64,000 nucleotides of DNA from Nyssa sinensis (GCA_008638375.1 CM018047.1:51406679-51470678); one strand, 5' to 3'; shown: positions 44,590 to 57,218, counted from the first letter of the stretch. A program made the numbers and translations. The notes: generated by a model from the letters alone, not told the origin.

Positions 44590-46380
44590 GGATTATCCCT
44601 TAATTGATTAGGTCCTCTTCAAGATTATGTTGGCAGGTTTGGTGATCCCACTCCAGAATTTCACATGAAAGAAAAGAACAGACCAGATTATTAATAGAAA
44701 TAGAAGAAATGAAGATGTCATTAAGAGAGAAAGAGGGAGATGTAAAAATGAGTGGTGGTAGAATTCAGAGCTATAGGAACGTAAGTAATGCAAATTAAAG
44801 TCAATTTATTTTAGTTAAAGTGGTCGCATGTACATATCCATATTCAAAATCATCTATGTTTTGATCCGTGACGGCTTATCAAACTAGACTTGGGTTCCAA
44901 CTTATCTGTTTTTAAGCCAAATTCATTCATTTAGGCTTTCAATTTGATGTAATAAGATTTTTTTTTTTTTTACCATTTATAATAAGTTTTAGATTTACAA
45001 TTATTTCATCTAAGAAACTCGGTATGATACATTAAAGGGTATTTTTTTTGTTACAATATAAATAAGGAACTTTTAGAGTTAATGATATTGGGCTTGGAAC
45101 TGATCTTAATTACTATCAGTTTTATTATTTGTTAGAAAAAGAAAAAAGAGTTTGATCCATTTAATTATTAAGATTATGATTCCATTTGCTATTTATGGTT
45201 TTAATACCTATTGCTTTAAAACAATGTTAAAATAGGAGTTTTAAGTAATATAAATATAAATAAAACTCAATGATACTATATATATATATAAGAAAATTGT
45301 GGGCTTTTCTTTGTAAGATTTAGATTATGGATTTTAAATTTTTAAGTTAAATTATACTATAGACATTCCCATCATAAATTTTCTATAGACAAATTTTGGA
45401 GCGCATTGTTTATAAATGATACCTGAAGTCATTGTTTCACTCGATTAATAATAGAATTGGCACTCCAACTTTAATGACAATTATTCCATGTTCCAAAAAA
45501 TGTGAACACAACTTGCCACCTAAATATTGTAGGATTGGTCAATTCAAACAATTAACTTAATGGGAGAGAAGAAGAGTCATCCACCTACGATGCTGGCATG
45601 GGTCATCTAAATATTGTACGATGCTAACATTATCCTTATTCACATAAGTTGTAGCATGGGTCATCAAGGTTGCATGATGCCTTATAATTACAATAATGTT
45701 TGGCGAAATGGGAATGTCTCCATTTTTAAATGGGTGCAAGAGTGTTTTTGCTTTATTAGTTACAAGTGATAGGTCGCACTTGTGAAAGAAATGGAGAATA
45801 ATTATGCGACTTGAAAATGTTAATCATATCAATTACGTAATGAAAATGGTGAGAAAAATGTATTGTCTAAAATTTGTTGCAACGCATTACAAGTGATGAA
45901 AACAAAATGGTTAAGGGATCGAATAGATAATTCATAATCAGTGACAGATTTAGACCTTGAAGATAGGAGACACGACTTGTTACAGTTCTAACACCAAACA
46001 TGACTTTTGATATCTCACAATTCAATTGTTGCGGCTGGATAGGAGACACAAACATGGGTATATCCTCATCGGATTGTACCAAGAGACATATTAACTATTA
46101 AAATTGCAAATGATTGTGATTTGTGTTAGTTTGTTGAGGTAAATTAGATACATTAGGACAAGGACAATACTCAGTTTTACATTGGGTTGAAGTAATCTCT
46201 TTTTATTTAAATACGTGTCTTAATCACAATTTAATATATATATATATATAATGTATATATACTTTTTAATTTATTTTTTTTTATTTTTTTTAATTAAATA
46301 ATCACATAATATTTATAATTTTATACCTAATGCATACAAAACATGCATTCCAACACACAAATACGTATAGAAGAATCTGA
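44590..46380. other. RLP-upstream-type intergenic DNA, no gene seen
   Basis: 45440-45760 matches 63845-64000 and parts of 54110-54620; 45770-46090 matches block W (15560-15790, 55000-55260). (TA)n tracts at 45280-45290 and 46231-46259. Confidence 0.5.
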
Positions 46381-47640
46381 AACCGAAAGATCATCCTAAG
46401 TAGCATGAAAAATATCCCAGTAGAGCTGATAGATTCAAGAATCATTTCGAGCATTTGTATACATCTCGGTTAAGGCAATCTAAAGACGAGGTAGAGTTAA
46501 ACAACCATCCCAACGCAATGTAATTATCAACTTTCCATTGTGCATATTTAGCGCTGGTAGAATCTGGCACCCTAGTAACCCCATTAAGAAGACCTAACTT
46601 TCCTCGACTACCTAGATATAATTTCACACACCGCAACCAAGACGGAAAATTATTACCATCAAGAACCTCTGTTGTGATACAGTGAATAGGTGCTGTTGTA
46701 GCACACGATAATGAAATAGAATCCTTTGGGTTGGATCCCATTATTAAACACAAAAAATAAAATGGGAAAGTACGTCCACTAAGCCACCAAAAAAGTGGAG
46801 ATTATAGATGAGAAAACAAGACCAACTGTAATCACCAAAATGAGAAGCAAAAGAGGTTGAAGAGTTTGAAATAGTAGGCCCGATGTGGAGAAGCCATGGC
46901 CAAATAGTCCTCAATGAGCAAGAGCTTCCAAATCTCACACACAATGAGCCAAAAAAAAAAATCAACTGAATCAAAATAGGGCAAGAAAACTATCAACGCC
47001 TAGTAGAAACTCAAGTTTCGAGCATTAGAACAACAAATCACAATAGGAACAATCAAAATCGCAACAAATTGAAACTTCAAAAGCCTCCGGCCATCTGCCG
47101 ATCTCTAAAAAATCGCAAAAGAACAATTGGAATGGCTTGTGTAACCTCCAACAAGCCTTTGATGCCCTAGACACACTCAGTAGAGGTGTATCAAAGCATA
47201 AAAAATAACAGAATAGGCTTCAAATGCACAGATCGCAAAATATGTACCAATATAGAAAGAAAGTTTCAAAAATTCAAAAGACCATCCAAATGTCTAAAAA
47301 AATTTTGAAAAAAATCAATGGGGTCTTCAGCACGACGAGACAAAACCAACCATATTTTCCGATCATTGAATGGTGACGGATAATGCTGATGTCATCAGCA
47401 AGAAATGACATCAGCAACTTTGTCAATTTTCCTGTTGTCTTCCAACTGTAATTTTTTGAAGACCCTTTAACTATATCAATGATCTGACACCAAGATGAAA
47501 TCAAATCTAACTTAAGATTAGGGAAAAAAAAGAAGAAAAATATATGAGAGAAGAAGAAGAGTTTATTCTCTATATCACCCAAATGTGTTATTCTAAACAA
47601 ATTCAAACAATACACTCCTCATATATATGCTATATTAAGA
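46380..47640 (-). mobile_element. Copia retrotransposon 5' fragment
   Basis: On the minus strand LTR-like sequence (about 47640-47493) ending GATTTCATCT is followed by TGGTGTCAGATC (47492-47481), a variant primer site, a ~740-base leader and the start of gag (46741). The element stops after ~100 gag codons; pol and the second LTR are absent. Confidence 0.55.
46442..46741 (-). pseudogene. Copia Gag N-terminal fragment
   Basis: From ATG 46741 the frame reads ITTEVLDGNNFPSWLRCVKL, KLGLLNGVTRVPDS and YAQWKVDNYIALGWLFNS, the standard N-terminus of plant copia Gag. It ends at residue ~99, where 300 or more are usual. Confidence 0.8.
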
Positions 47641-47693
47641 AAAGAAAAAAATACAATAATGCCCTTAATAATATAATCCTATAATCTCAATAC

Positions 47694-48021
47694 TAAGAGC
47701 ATCTCCAATGTTGATTCAAAGTTAGACTCAAACTTAAATTATTGAGTCAAAATCCTAAAAAAAAAAAAAACCTTCTTCAATCCTTGACTCAATCTCATAC
47801 CACATCCATTTTTACTCAAACTTAAACTCAAATTTGCAAAACATTGTTCATGAACTCAAATCATTGTTCAAAGACAAATTTAAAACTTTTGGGACAAGAT
47901 GAGAATTATTTTGGGACATAATGGAAATTTTCAAAAGATTTGAGTAAAACTAGATGTGCCAAGAGCTTCATATCAAATGAAGATTTTACTCAAATTTGAG
48001 TAACCATTGGAGATGGCCTTA
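47694..48021. mobile_element. MITE with GAGCATCTCCAATG terminal inverted repeats
   Basis: Left end TAAGAGCATCTCCAATG and right end CATTGGAGATGGCCTTA are inverted copies (15 of 17 bases). The 328-bp interior is AT-rich with internal inverted words (TTGAGTCAA; ACTCAAACTTAAACTCAAAT and AGTTTGAG-type partners). No clear target duplication was found. It lies between the truncated TMEM256-like gene and the copia fragment. Confidence 0.7.
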
Positions 48022-48181
48022 TGTGTTTTCATTTACGGATCGGAAAAAGAAGAGTCATTTTACCAAATGTATGGACAAGCTCTAGTTTTCAATGGAAGGA
48101 TCTATTAACTTAGAGTGGCCTACAATTACAGGAATACCCATTCCGTAAAATGAATTAGAAAGAATAGAAATTGGCACTTAC

Positions 48182-48716
48182 GTCCCCGAAAAAGCCAGAA
48201 TTCCTGCAGTCAAAAGGCCTCCAAACTGAAAGAAGAAACATAAAAAAAAAAAAAAAGATACAAATATGAATACATATTCATACGTATATGCATACAGACA
48301 AAATAATTAAGAAGAATGGAAAATAAATTGAGAAGGGCGCTGACAATATTGAGGCGATTGGTGATAGGAGCTGCGACCAGGGCTGCTGTGTGAACCAAAT
48401 GGTAGAGAGATGCAGTGTGCCAAACCTTTAATTTATTTGCAACAAAAATGAGGGAGCTGATTAAGCTTTTGGTTTTGGGTTTGAAGCCATGGGCACCATA
48501 TGTCCCCAACCCGAGAGCTGTCATTCCTGTTTTTCAGTTAATTGTACAAATGGGCTTTGTCAAATAATCAAACAGAAACCTCAAAAGCAGTTAAACATGA
48601 ATATATATCTATGTACATGAATATCGTGTGTGTATAATAGAGAGAGAGAGAGAGAGAGAGAGAAGGGTTACCATACCTGAGAGAGCAGCAACTTTGTTCC
48701 ACAGACGTGGATCCAT
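48182..48716 (-). pseudogene. TMEM256/DUF423-like membrane protein gene, 3' truncated
   Basis: Three exons with proper splice sites. Exon 1 (48716-48677) codes MDPRLWNKVAALSG up to a GTATGG donor. Exon 2 (48526-48345) follows CTGAAAAACAG and codes MTALGLGTYGAHGFKP and VWHTASLYHLVHTAALVAAP. Exon 3 (48225-48182) follows TTCTTTCAG and codes FGGLLTAGILAFSGT up to a GTAAGT donor. Phases agree (40, 182 and 44 nt). These are the hallmark motifs of the small TMEM256/DUF423 membrane family of unknown role. Exon 2 seems to hold about a dozen extra residues (SLISSLIFVANK) relative to the family, and its donor (GTCAGC) is weak. The last exon, expected to code the final helices, is not found: the intron runs into a MITE and a copia fragment. 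A (GA)n tract (48640-48663) lies in intron 1. Probably a truncated copy. Confidence 0.75.
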
Positions 48717-49364
48717 TGTTCTTCTCACTGATTTTCCTTTGCAGGAATTTCAGTGATGGGGTTTTGTGGGGGCTGGGGGTGTCTCAATTGGGTTTCAAGG
48801 CGCAGCACAGTCGCCACCGACCAGCTATGCTATATGGTAATCAGTCGCGCCGGAAACGACGCCGAATTGTCTGGAACATAAATAAAAACGCAACTCTTAA
48901 AACGGCATCGTTTGACTGCTGAATACCAATTTCCCACATTGCTGCGCTGTATGTGCATGTAATTACTCTGTAAAATTAGGATCTCAATGCCTCCATACTT
49001 CCAACCTCGCAGGCTTTCATTGTTTTATATGGAAACCCTGAAGACCAACATCAATGACAAATTAGAGGTAGTACCCATCTTTCAATTTAAAAATAAATAA
49101 ATAAAATGCTTTTAATTTTATAATTTTTGTTAAAAATTGCTTAACCCGGTATTTTTTTTTGTTAATTTTAATTTTAATTTTAAAATATTTTTAGTGTAAC
49201 ACTTGAAGATTATAAATTTTAAAGAAGTTCTGAAATTGTGTGCATACTGAGTATTGTCAGTTTCCCCTTGCTTACCAGCCACTAGAAACTTTTCTCAGAT
49301 AGAATTCTGTTTAACAATAGTTGTGTATGTATCCAATTTTTCTGTCAGAATAATTCATTCGTTG
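48717..49364. other. Upstream region of the TMEM256-like gene
   Basis: 48717-48920 is G/C-richer and may be its 5' UTR/promoter. 48950-49360 is AT-rich without features. From 49365 the duplicated segment (copy 3) begins. Confidence 0.4.
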
Positions 49365-49388
49365 CAACTCTATAGCTGTACGTGTTGA

Positions 49389-49432
<44 letters not shown>
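49389..49432. repeat. (TA)n microsatellite
   Basis: Pure TA run, positional counterpart of 8832-8860. Confidence 0.85.
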
Positions 49433-49433
<1 letters not shown>

Positions 49434-49499
49434 TACTTGTGCATACTGCATATATGTACAAGGTGGAACCCCCAAAATTATTAGAGGAGGCTAAAATTA

Positions 49500-49785
49500 T
49501 TTTCTGAGAATTTTGGGTTGACTAAAATTTTGTAGGGAATTTTTTTTTTATCAGCAAAAAATGAAAATGTTATTAATTTCAAATGATGAAGTTGTAAAAA
49601 GTATAGTTTCAAGTTTCATCTCAACTAAGTTGATACCAAACAAAAAAACTACATCCCATACCAACAAAAAAAAAAAAAACAACCAAATGGAACTAGATCA
49701 CCTAACCACAAAATACAAAGAGACATAACCATTCAAACCCAATAGAATTAAACAAAGCTAACCAACATACTTTCTTTGGAATGAT
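49500..49785 (-). mobile_element. Retroposon-like insertion (copy-3 specific)
   Basis: Absent from the aligned position near 8905. It begins TTTTTTTTTTTATCAGC on plus, i.e. ends GCTGATAAAAA on minus, the A-rich 3' end style of plant LINE/SINE insertions. Coding capacity none; borders uncertain. Confidence 0.4.
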
Positions 49786-49986
49786 GGTAAAAAAAATTGG
49801 AATGGATCAAAATTTTGAGAGATGGGCTAAAATTTTGGATGAGAAATGAAAGAAATAATAAGTAAAAATTAGATTAAGGTAAAATTTTGGAATGAGCTAG
49901 CATTGAAAATGTGTATGTATAAAAAAAAACACTCTATAATTTGAGTGGGCTGTAACTTGACTCAACCTCCATCTACCTTCCACCCT

Positions 49987-49989
<3 letters not shown>

Positions 49990-50069
<80 letters not shown>

Positions 50070-50088
50070 TTACATACATATACTTTTG

Positions 50089-50122
<34 letters not shown>

Positions 50123-50125
50123 CAC
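49990..50125. repeat. (TA)n(TG)n compound microsatellites
   Basis: About 30 TA units (49990-50049), (GT)n to 50069, and a second TA/TG tract at 50090-50121. Counterpart of 9117-9200, greatly expanded here. The many tyrosine/isoleucine or threonine/histidine ORFs here are translations of these tracts. Confidence 0.9.
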
Positions 50126-50694
50126 ATATGTATGATGTGTATACATACATATGTCTATGTACATATAGGATTACAACTCGGACGGGTTGGGTCAGGCCTG
50201 AGGGTTGTCCAAGTATAACCCGTGATGTGAGACGGTCAAATTGAGCCCGAGCTTAAACCTGATGAGTTCAATCCGAGCTCAGTCTAAGATAAAGTTGACC
50301 ATTTGTTAGATTTTTTTGGGTTGCCCGTAGATTGGGTTCGTTCAGGCTGGACTAGGGTTTCAATTGGGTTCGAGCTTGAATTCGAGTTGAATTCATGTTT
50401 CGGGTTTGAGTCTCGCTCATTAGTCCTCCAAGATTTTATATATCATTTAATTAATAATTAAAATTTGTTGAAAGAATAAAATTTAATGGTGCATATTAAT
50501 TATTCTTATAAAAATATATTATATATATACGACTAATGCTCGGGCTCGGGTTTCCGAGCTCCTTACCTAGCCGACTCACTAATTATTGCTTAGACCTATA
50601 CTAACAGTATAAAATTATTGTCCAAGTCCATAATTTTTTTGGATTGAAGTCAGATTGGCTAGACCAAGTTGAAATCCTATGCACAAATACATTA

Positions 50695-50728
<34 letters not shown>

Positions 50729-50744
50729 GGTATATATAAAAGGT

Positions 50745-50955
50745 AGTGGACCATGTTGTGAGTTGTAACAAGGTTAAAGGGCCAGCCTAGTCTAGAGGAT
50801 GTGAAATTTGAGACCAGCTTTAAGGGCATGGGTGGATCTCGTTGAAGGATTCTGTAGGTCTTCCACATCTCAGAAGTCAGAAGAGCAATTTGTGTATGGG
50901 GTGGCTGAATTTTTGCCATCAAGTAATGTCACTCTATCTTCACAAAAGTTGTGAT
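50745..50955. repeat. Conserved block Q, copy 4
   Basis: Closest to copy 1 (both read GAGACCAGCTTTAAGGGCAT and TCAGAAGTCAGAAGAG), 1.6 kb from RLP4. Confidence 0.75.
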
Positions 50956-52082
50956 TCTTATTTGAATTATTTTCCTTTGAATTTAATGGAAAAAAAATTT
51001 CTAAACAGATAATAATTTAATAAAGACTTTTTTTTTCTTTTAAAAAAGAAGTGATAACAGATAAGTTTGAATTGCGATTTTCCAAGATAGAAGATAAAAA
51101 CTAGCTAAGATATTAAAATAGGACAAATGGACCAAAATATTCCCCTTGTCACAAAAAGTGCATACAAGAAATTGCTAAATTAAATGAGAAAAAGAAAACG
51201 ATTCCTATAAGAACAAAAATTCAATCCACACAAAATTGGAGGGTTGTGGAGAATCAAACTTTGATTTGATGGTTCTTCCATTCTTTTTTTTTTTTATTTA
51301 AGAGAGGGGACTCGGACATTTGGTGCATTTTTTTTATCTTATTTTTTTTTTTGCCCAGAATTTCCCTGAGCAGAGTCTTTTGTTTGATGATTTCTTTTGA
51401 CATGGGCAACTTTTAACCAACTATTCAAGTAATGCTAAAGCGATCACCTATGTAACATACATAACATAACTGACACGATTATTCAGAGCATATTTCATCG
51501 CACAACCCTCTACAATTATATCGATACATGTGTTTTAATTACATAATTTCATATATTTGAGTTTTTATTTATTTTTGGTGAATTTTACAAAATTTATAAA
51601 TATGATTTCATATGATGAATAAAAAGTTTTATATAATCTTTTAAGACCCTGAACACAAGATAAGTGTATTAATAATTATATTTCACCAATTTTATGTATA
51701 GAAATACACTTAAATATATAAAAATTTAATACTAAATCATATAGAAAATACATTGACAATTAAACTAAAAAATAATCCTCATCAAGTTTCTTTGATCAAG
51801 CAAATATTAAAAATTGGATTCTTCCCAAGAAGGAGACTTATATTAAAGGATTTTAGAAAACAATAAACAAACAAAAAGAAAAAAAAAAGGAAAAAATATT
51901 AAATGAAAAAAAAAAGAGAAAAGGAAAAAAAATAGAACAATCCAGTGGCAACAATCCACAAGCACCCATAGTCCCACACATACAGGCAATGCTAAAAACA
52001 CAATATTATTAAGGGAGCTTTAGAGATAAGTTATTCATAAAGCACAATAATTAAATTAAGATTAAATTAAGGGAGCTTTAGA

Positions 52083-52124
<42 letters not shown>

Positions 52125-52392
52125 AGAAGAAGGAAATGGAAAAATCTAGGTGAACAAATTTGAAAATGTGGCTGCAATTGACTTGATCATCAATCTAGTT
52201 GCATAACTTCATCATAATAACACATAATATAGGTCATCGCTCTAATTTATAGATGACTAGAACAAGTACAAACTAGCTAATCACATCACTTTATTAATAT
52301 AAATCACCAAAGGATGATACATTCAATTTAGTAAAGCTAAAACCATCCCCATACATACAAATCTAAGAAAGGAAATATTACCCACTCAAATT
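50956..52392. other. AT-rich duplicated flank downstream of RLP4
   Basis: Follows 10021-12209 but lacks the solo LTR and the gene-fragment copy: near 52070 it jumps directly to the (AT)n tract (52085-52121). No gene seen. Confidence 0.55.
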
Positions 52393-53845
52393 TTAGTTTC
52401 TTTGATCTGCTTTTCTTCTCGGCTTTTGTTGCTTCCTCCCAAAAGTTTTGACAAACCAATTGCTTTGAAAGCATTCATGATACCTCGTGGTCAGAGTGTG
52501 CCCAATGATCAACCCAAGTATTAGCCCACTTCCACATCCTGCGAATATGAATATCCAATCAAATTCACTTGGGAACTCTGAATCATTACCTTCTTCAACA
52601 GTTGAAGGTGGCACTGGTGATGGCGGCGTCGAAATTCCACATTTCTTTGACAAAGGTTCTTCGCACAATCCTGAATTTCCTTGGTAGGAATTGTTCTCAA
52701 ACGTATCAAATTGTTTCCCACGTGGTATGGCCCCGGTGAGATTGTTGTTAGAGACATTTAAGATTTCAAGGAAGTTAAGCCATAATAGTTGCTGTGGGAC
52801 CTCTCCTGAGAGCTTGCTTTGAGAAAGGTCCAATGATTCAAGGTTTGTTAAGTTTGCAAATGATGATGGGATTAAACCAATAAGATCATTGCTCGAAAGG
52901 TTTAGCAGCTAAAGCCTTTTCAGGTTTCCAATATAGTTGGAAATCGGCCCTTTGAATTTGTTACTTGAGAGATCAATAGCTATGAAGATATCGGGGATCT
53001 TCACATACTCAGTTTTTTCTCCTTTATAAGTTATGGTCATTGCATCAAAATAGCTCCAAACCCATGTATCATACTGCGTTTAAAAACTCGTGTTTTCTTG
53101 CAAATATGGCATCTTGTCTACGTGGACAATTTTCATCGCATTTAAATTTTGAAAGAATTCTTGAGGCAAATTACCTGTGAAACCATTCTCAGAGAGGTCA
53201 ACGATGCGCAACTTTGAGACCTTGAAATTGGCTTTAGGACTCCATATTGCACCATGGAATTTGTTGCTTCGCAAAATGAGAACCTACAACTCTGAAAGAT
53301 CCCCTAACCAAAATGGGAAAGTATCCTCAATTTGATTATTTCCGAGATTAAGAAGTTGGAGCACTGCACAATTTACCAATGATCTTGTTATCTTCCCTTG
53401 TAAATGATTTTCACTCAAGTCGATCATCCTCAATTTGCTTTTGATTGAGTATGTTTGAGGAATGGTGCCATTGAAGTTGTTGCCTTTGAGATTTAGTACT
53501 GACAGAGAATTGCTAAAGTTGCCCAAACATGGAGGAATTTCACCGCTAAACTTGTTGTTAGACAAATCAAGTACACCAAGAGAACTTAGTTGACAGATCC
53601 TTTGCAGAATTTCTCCTGTCAATCTATTGTTTGACACAGCATAAAAAAAGGTTGATGGTGGAGGAATTGGGAGGGATCCTTGTAACATGTTAGAATGAAG
53701 GTCTAAAGCTATTAAAAGTAGTCCATGGAAGAACAATTGGACGATTCTCAAAGCTTGTTACATAGTTGTTAGAAAGCAATATCGTCCCTAGAGTTTCTAT
53801 GTTGGAGTTCCACATCCATTCAGGTATTTGGCCATGAATATTATT
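52393..53845 (-). pseudogene. RLP4: 5'-deleted, multiply broken RLP pseudogene
   Basis: Closest relative of RLP1. The C-terminal 146+ codons (52393 up to a TAG at 52911-52909) keep the last LRRs, C-cap (GLCEEPLSKKC, with a Glu where RLP1 has Gly), membrane helix and tail. Upstream the same frame is hit by TAA 53082-53080 and TAG 53286-53284, then a one-base insertion in the A-run near 53718 shifts the frame. Similarity to RLP1 stops at ~53845 in the LRR reading [10 protein letters not shown]. The next bases match the RLP1 upstream region near 15495, so about 1.8 kb (5' half of the gene plus promoter) was deleted. RLP1 carries Gln codons at the three stop positions. Confidence 0.92.
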
Positions 53846-54142
53846 TTAAAATTTTAAATCAAATTTGAAAATTGATATTAGATAATCATGATCAGAGGGG
53901 AAATAAACTATTCAAATTGCAATATGAACATATTTTTAATACGATGGTTCAACTTTTTTTTTTTAATCAAACGTGATTGGTCTGTCTTAAATTTTTATTT
54001 TTATGTTCTAAACTAAGACATTATGGACCTTTTTCGTGACTTAAACTTTTATGTTTATGAACCTTAAACTTTTTGAAGCATTGTGTACGTGTATAAACGA
54101 GACCTAGATTCATTGCTTAGTCGGTTAATAATAGAGCTAGCA

Positions 54143-54395
54143 TTCACAATTTTTATTTTTATTTATCCACAAAAAGAAGGCTTTTATTGATGAATCAGAT
54201 GGAATACATCAGAATCTACAATACATCAATAAAAGGAAGGAGAAAAGAGAAAGTGCAAAAAGAATTATGAGTGACAAACTCCATCTCAACTAGATTGGCA
54301 GAAAAAAAAAAAAAACTAATTATATTCCAAGCACCACAAACTCAAGAGAAGGAGTCGGCTAGTTACCAACTAAATCTATCCTTCACAATTTTTAT
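54143..54395 (-). mobile_element. SINE/LINE-like retroposon with 14-bp target duplication
   Basis: TTCACAATTTTTAT occurs at 54143-54156 and again, perfectly, at 54382-54395. The ~225 bases between them start with T/A-rich sequence on plus (A-rich 3' tail on minus) and are absent from the aligned sites at 45470 and 63870. No ORF or clear pol III A/B boxes identified. Confidence 0.7.
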
Positions 54396-54399
54396 GGCA

Positions 54400-57215
54400 C
54401 TTATTACACGTTGGAAGAAATCTGAGAGCAACTTAATTACCAGCTAAATGTTTTTAAGGCTGGTCAATTCAAACAATTGCTCAATAGGAGAGAAGCAAAG
54501 TCATCCTGGTACAATGTTAACATTGTCCTTGTGCCCATAAGTTATAGGACGGGCCATAAAAGTTGCATGATGTGTTCCACGAAATGGGAACGTCTCCATT
54601 TTTAAACCGGTGCTAATTTATTTATTTATTATTCTTTCTGTCCTATTTTAAGAGTCTTTTATTCCATTTTAAAATATCCTAATTTAAGAGTTCTATTTAA
54701 AAAGTCAATGTACTTTAATATGAAAATTTCCAAAACTACCCATTTTTATAATATATAAAATAACCTATTGAAAGTTAAATGAGAGTATTATTAAAAATTT
54801 AAATAATTTTCAAACAATAAAATAATCTCTTTTTAAAAAGTTAGAATTCCAAAAAAGCTCTCTTAATTTGGGACAAAGGAAATATTAATTTTTTTTAAAG
54901 GTAAAGGCGTCACAAGTGAGAGATCCTACTTGTCTGGCCAAAAAACAAAACAGCTGAACTCTACTTGTGAAAGAAATAGAGAAATAGAAAAACAACTAAC
55001 CGTGTTTCACAATCAAGAATAATTTCTCCATTTAATTTTGTAATGGGCATGCTATAAAAATGTCGGGCACTTGGAGAAGTCAATCATATCAATCTGGAAA
55101 TGAAACTAAAGAGAAATTATTGCATTTGATTTGTTACAGTTTTTAACACCAAACATCACTTCTAGTATGTCACAATTTAATTGTTGAACTTGTTATACGA
55201 CTCATGGGATTGTAGTCGGAGACATAACAAGATTGATGAGGTAAATGAGGCACACTAGTAATGTTTCATAGCACAATCTTATTGTGCACACATATAATGT
55301 ACATATACTTACACGAGTGTAAGATTTATGCGAGCGTCATGAGTACAAGTCTCATACTCATATAAATATATATATATATATATGTATGTATAATCATATG
55401 TGTCACTAAACATTACTCAAACATGTTAAAATAAAATGTTATTCCAAATTCTAACTATGCTCCATCGAGCATGCACTCCAATACACGAACACAACAGAAA
55501 CATTTGATAATTTTGTCAAGCCATGCAACTATTAACACGGTGCAGCAATTCTATGAACACTTTTTAATACCTGACAAAAAAATATAATATTATAAAATAA
55601 AATAAAAATAATTGAATTAATAATATTAAGAGAGATTCAATAACAGTCTCCTATAAAGTGTTTAATTAGGTTAAAGTGCAACCAAAATATTTTAACTATT
55701 AAAGTCTCTAGTTATTTTCATGATAAAAATATCTTTTCTTATAAAAACACAGATAAAAGAATTTTTTTCGTCCAACTTGTGCCTAGTCTATGCCATGTCA
55801 TTACTTTATTATTTTTGAAATTTTAAAATTAAATAACTTACAATATATAAGTATGTTTTCAAAAAAAATTATTTATTTGGACTCTAAAAATCAAGATCTA
55901 TTAAACAAGATTCATATTACATAGAAAATTTTGTCAAAAAATTCGTGTTTTTTCAACAGTGAATTTTCATCACAAATTCTTTGTCCTGAGAATGTTTATC
56001 GGACAAATAAATTTGAGAAATTTCTTAAATTAAAAAAAATTACACATGTTTTTAATAATGCATCAAACAATCTTTGTTTCTTAAGAAAGTGGTAATACTC
56101 CAACATTGATAAAAACAAAAAAAAAAAAATAGATAAAAAAAGAATACACCACTAAAAATATTAAAATAACAAAAAAAATGTATTATTTAACATGTGAAAT
56201 TTTTTTAACAATAAAGCCACAACTTTGATCAAGTGAAAGGTCTACAATGAAAGATCTAGCATGGATAACTAACTCAATTAACAAACATAACTAATACAGA
56301 GCTGGTGATATAAAAATTGGTTACCCATTGTACCCATAAAGACTCCATAAAAAAAAAAAAACTTACTTTTATTAATAAAGTTTTATTCGTATTACACTCA
56401 ATTTTTTTTTATTACTTTCAATTTAGATAAAAAAAAATTATGTAAATATTTTATTAGTAGAATTTTATTTAATATATAACTCTTTCTTGTTAGAAAAAAA
56501 ATAAATTTTATCTTACAAAAATAAAAACATAATATATATAAAAAAATAAGGTGAAAAATTATATTAATATTTAAAAAAAAAAACCTCATTTAAAGTTTTT
56601 ACTTTATTGTTTTAAGTCTTTAGACTCGAAGAGCCTACTGCACGTTTCCTCCCTCAACACGTTGACCACTATCTTTTAATTTACACCCAAGTTTTTTGTT
56701 TTTATCTCAAGAAGCCATGATCCTTGATCCACCTGACCTGACCATTATATCAGACACTTTGGTTTTTGGATCATTAATTCAAGCAATCATATAACAACAA
56801 CACAGTAGTATCTAAAACGGCATGTTGAGAACAAGATGTGGTAAGGATTAGAATGCAATGGCTCTTTCTCGCAAAAGTTTAGCCACAAGACTAACTAGGC
56901 ACCTTAGGTGTGGAGATAAATTTAGAAAGAGGAGCCCATGGATATCTATTTTTGCAAGGTATTGGAAATTGAAATGTGTTCTTAAAATTAAATCCTTTTT
57001 ATGATTAATTTAAGGCACAATCTTCTATTAAGGGCAGCTCTTAATAGCCTATAGGTGAGGTATCATTATTGATATTTTTTTTATGATTTTTGTCCTCGAG
57101 TTTGAGGATTTAAATGGTATAATTTTCTTTTAATTGTCATGCCGCTAGGCATGTTTGGGACTTAATTTCGAGGGATTGTGCGGTTTCAAAAAGTGAAAGT
57201 AAGGGAGTTGTAGAG
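54400..57215. other. RLP-upstream-type and AT-rich duplicated DNA
   Basis: 54950-55570 is block W (copy of 15530-16110). 55620-57215 matches 16180-17357 and 23390-25090. Unlike those, it lacks the TRIM-2 insertion and keeps ~250 bases (55790-56040) that both others have largely lost. No gene seen. Confidence 0.55.
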
Positions 57216-57218
57216 TGG

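Noticed and set aside
48210..48524. Single 104-residue protein reading through to SSFSLEAF
   Set aside because: The end of that frame runs through the intron between exons 2 and 3 of the TMEM256-like gene; the spliced reading continues the family motif FGGLL.
49897..50244. ORFs rich in Tyr-Ile or Thr-His
   Set aside because: Direct translations of (TA)n and (TG)n microsatellites.
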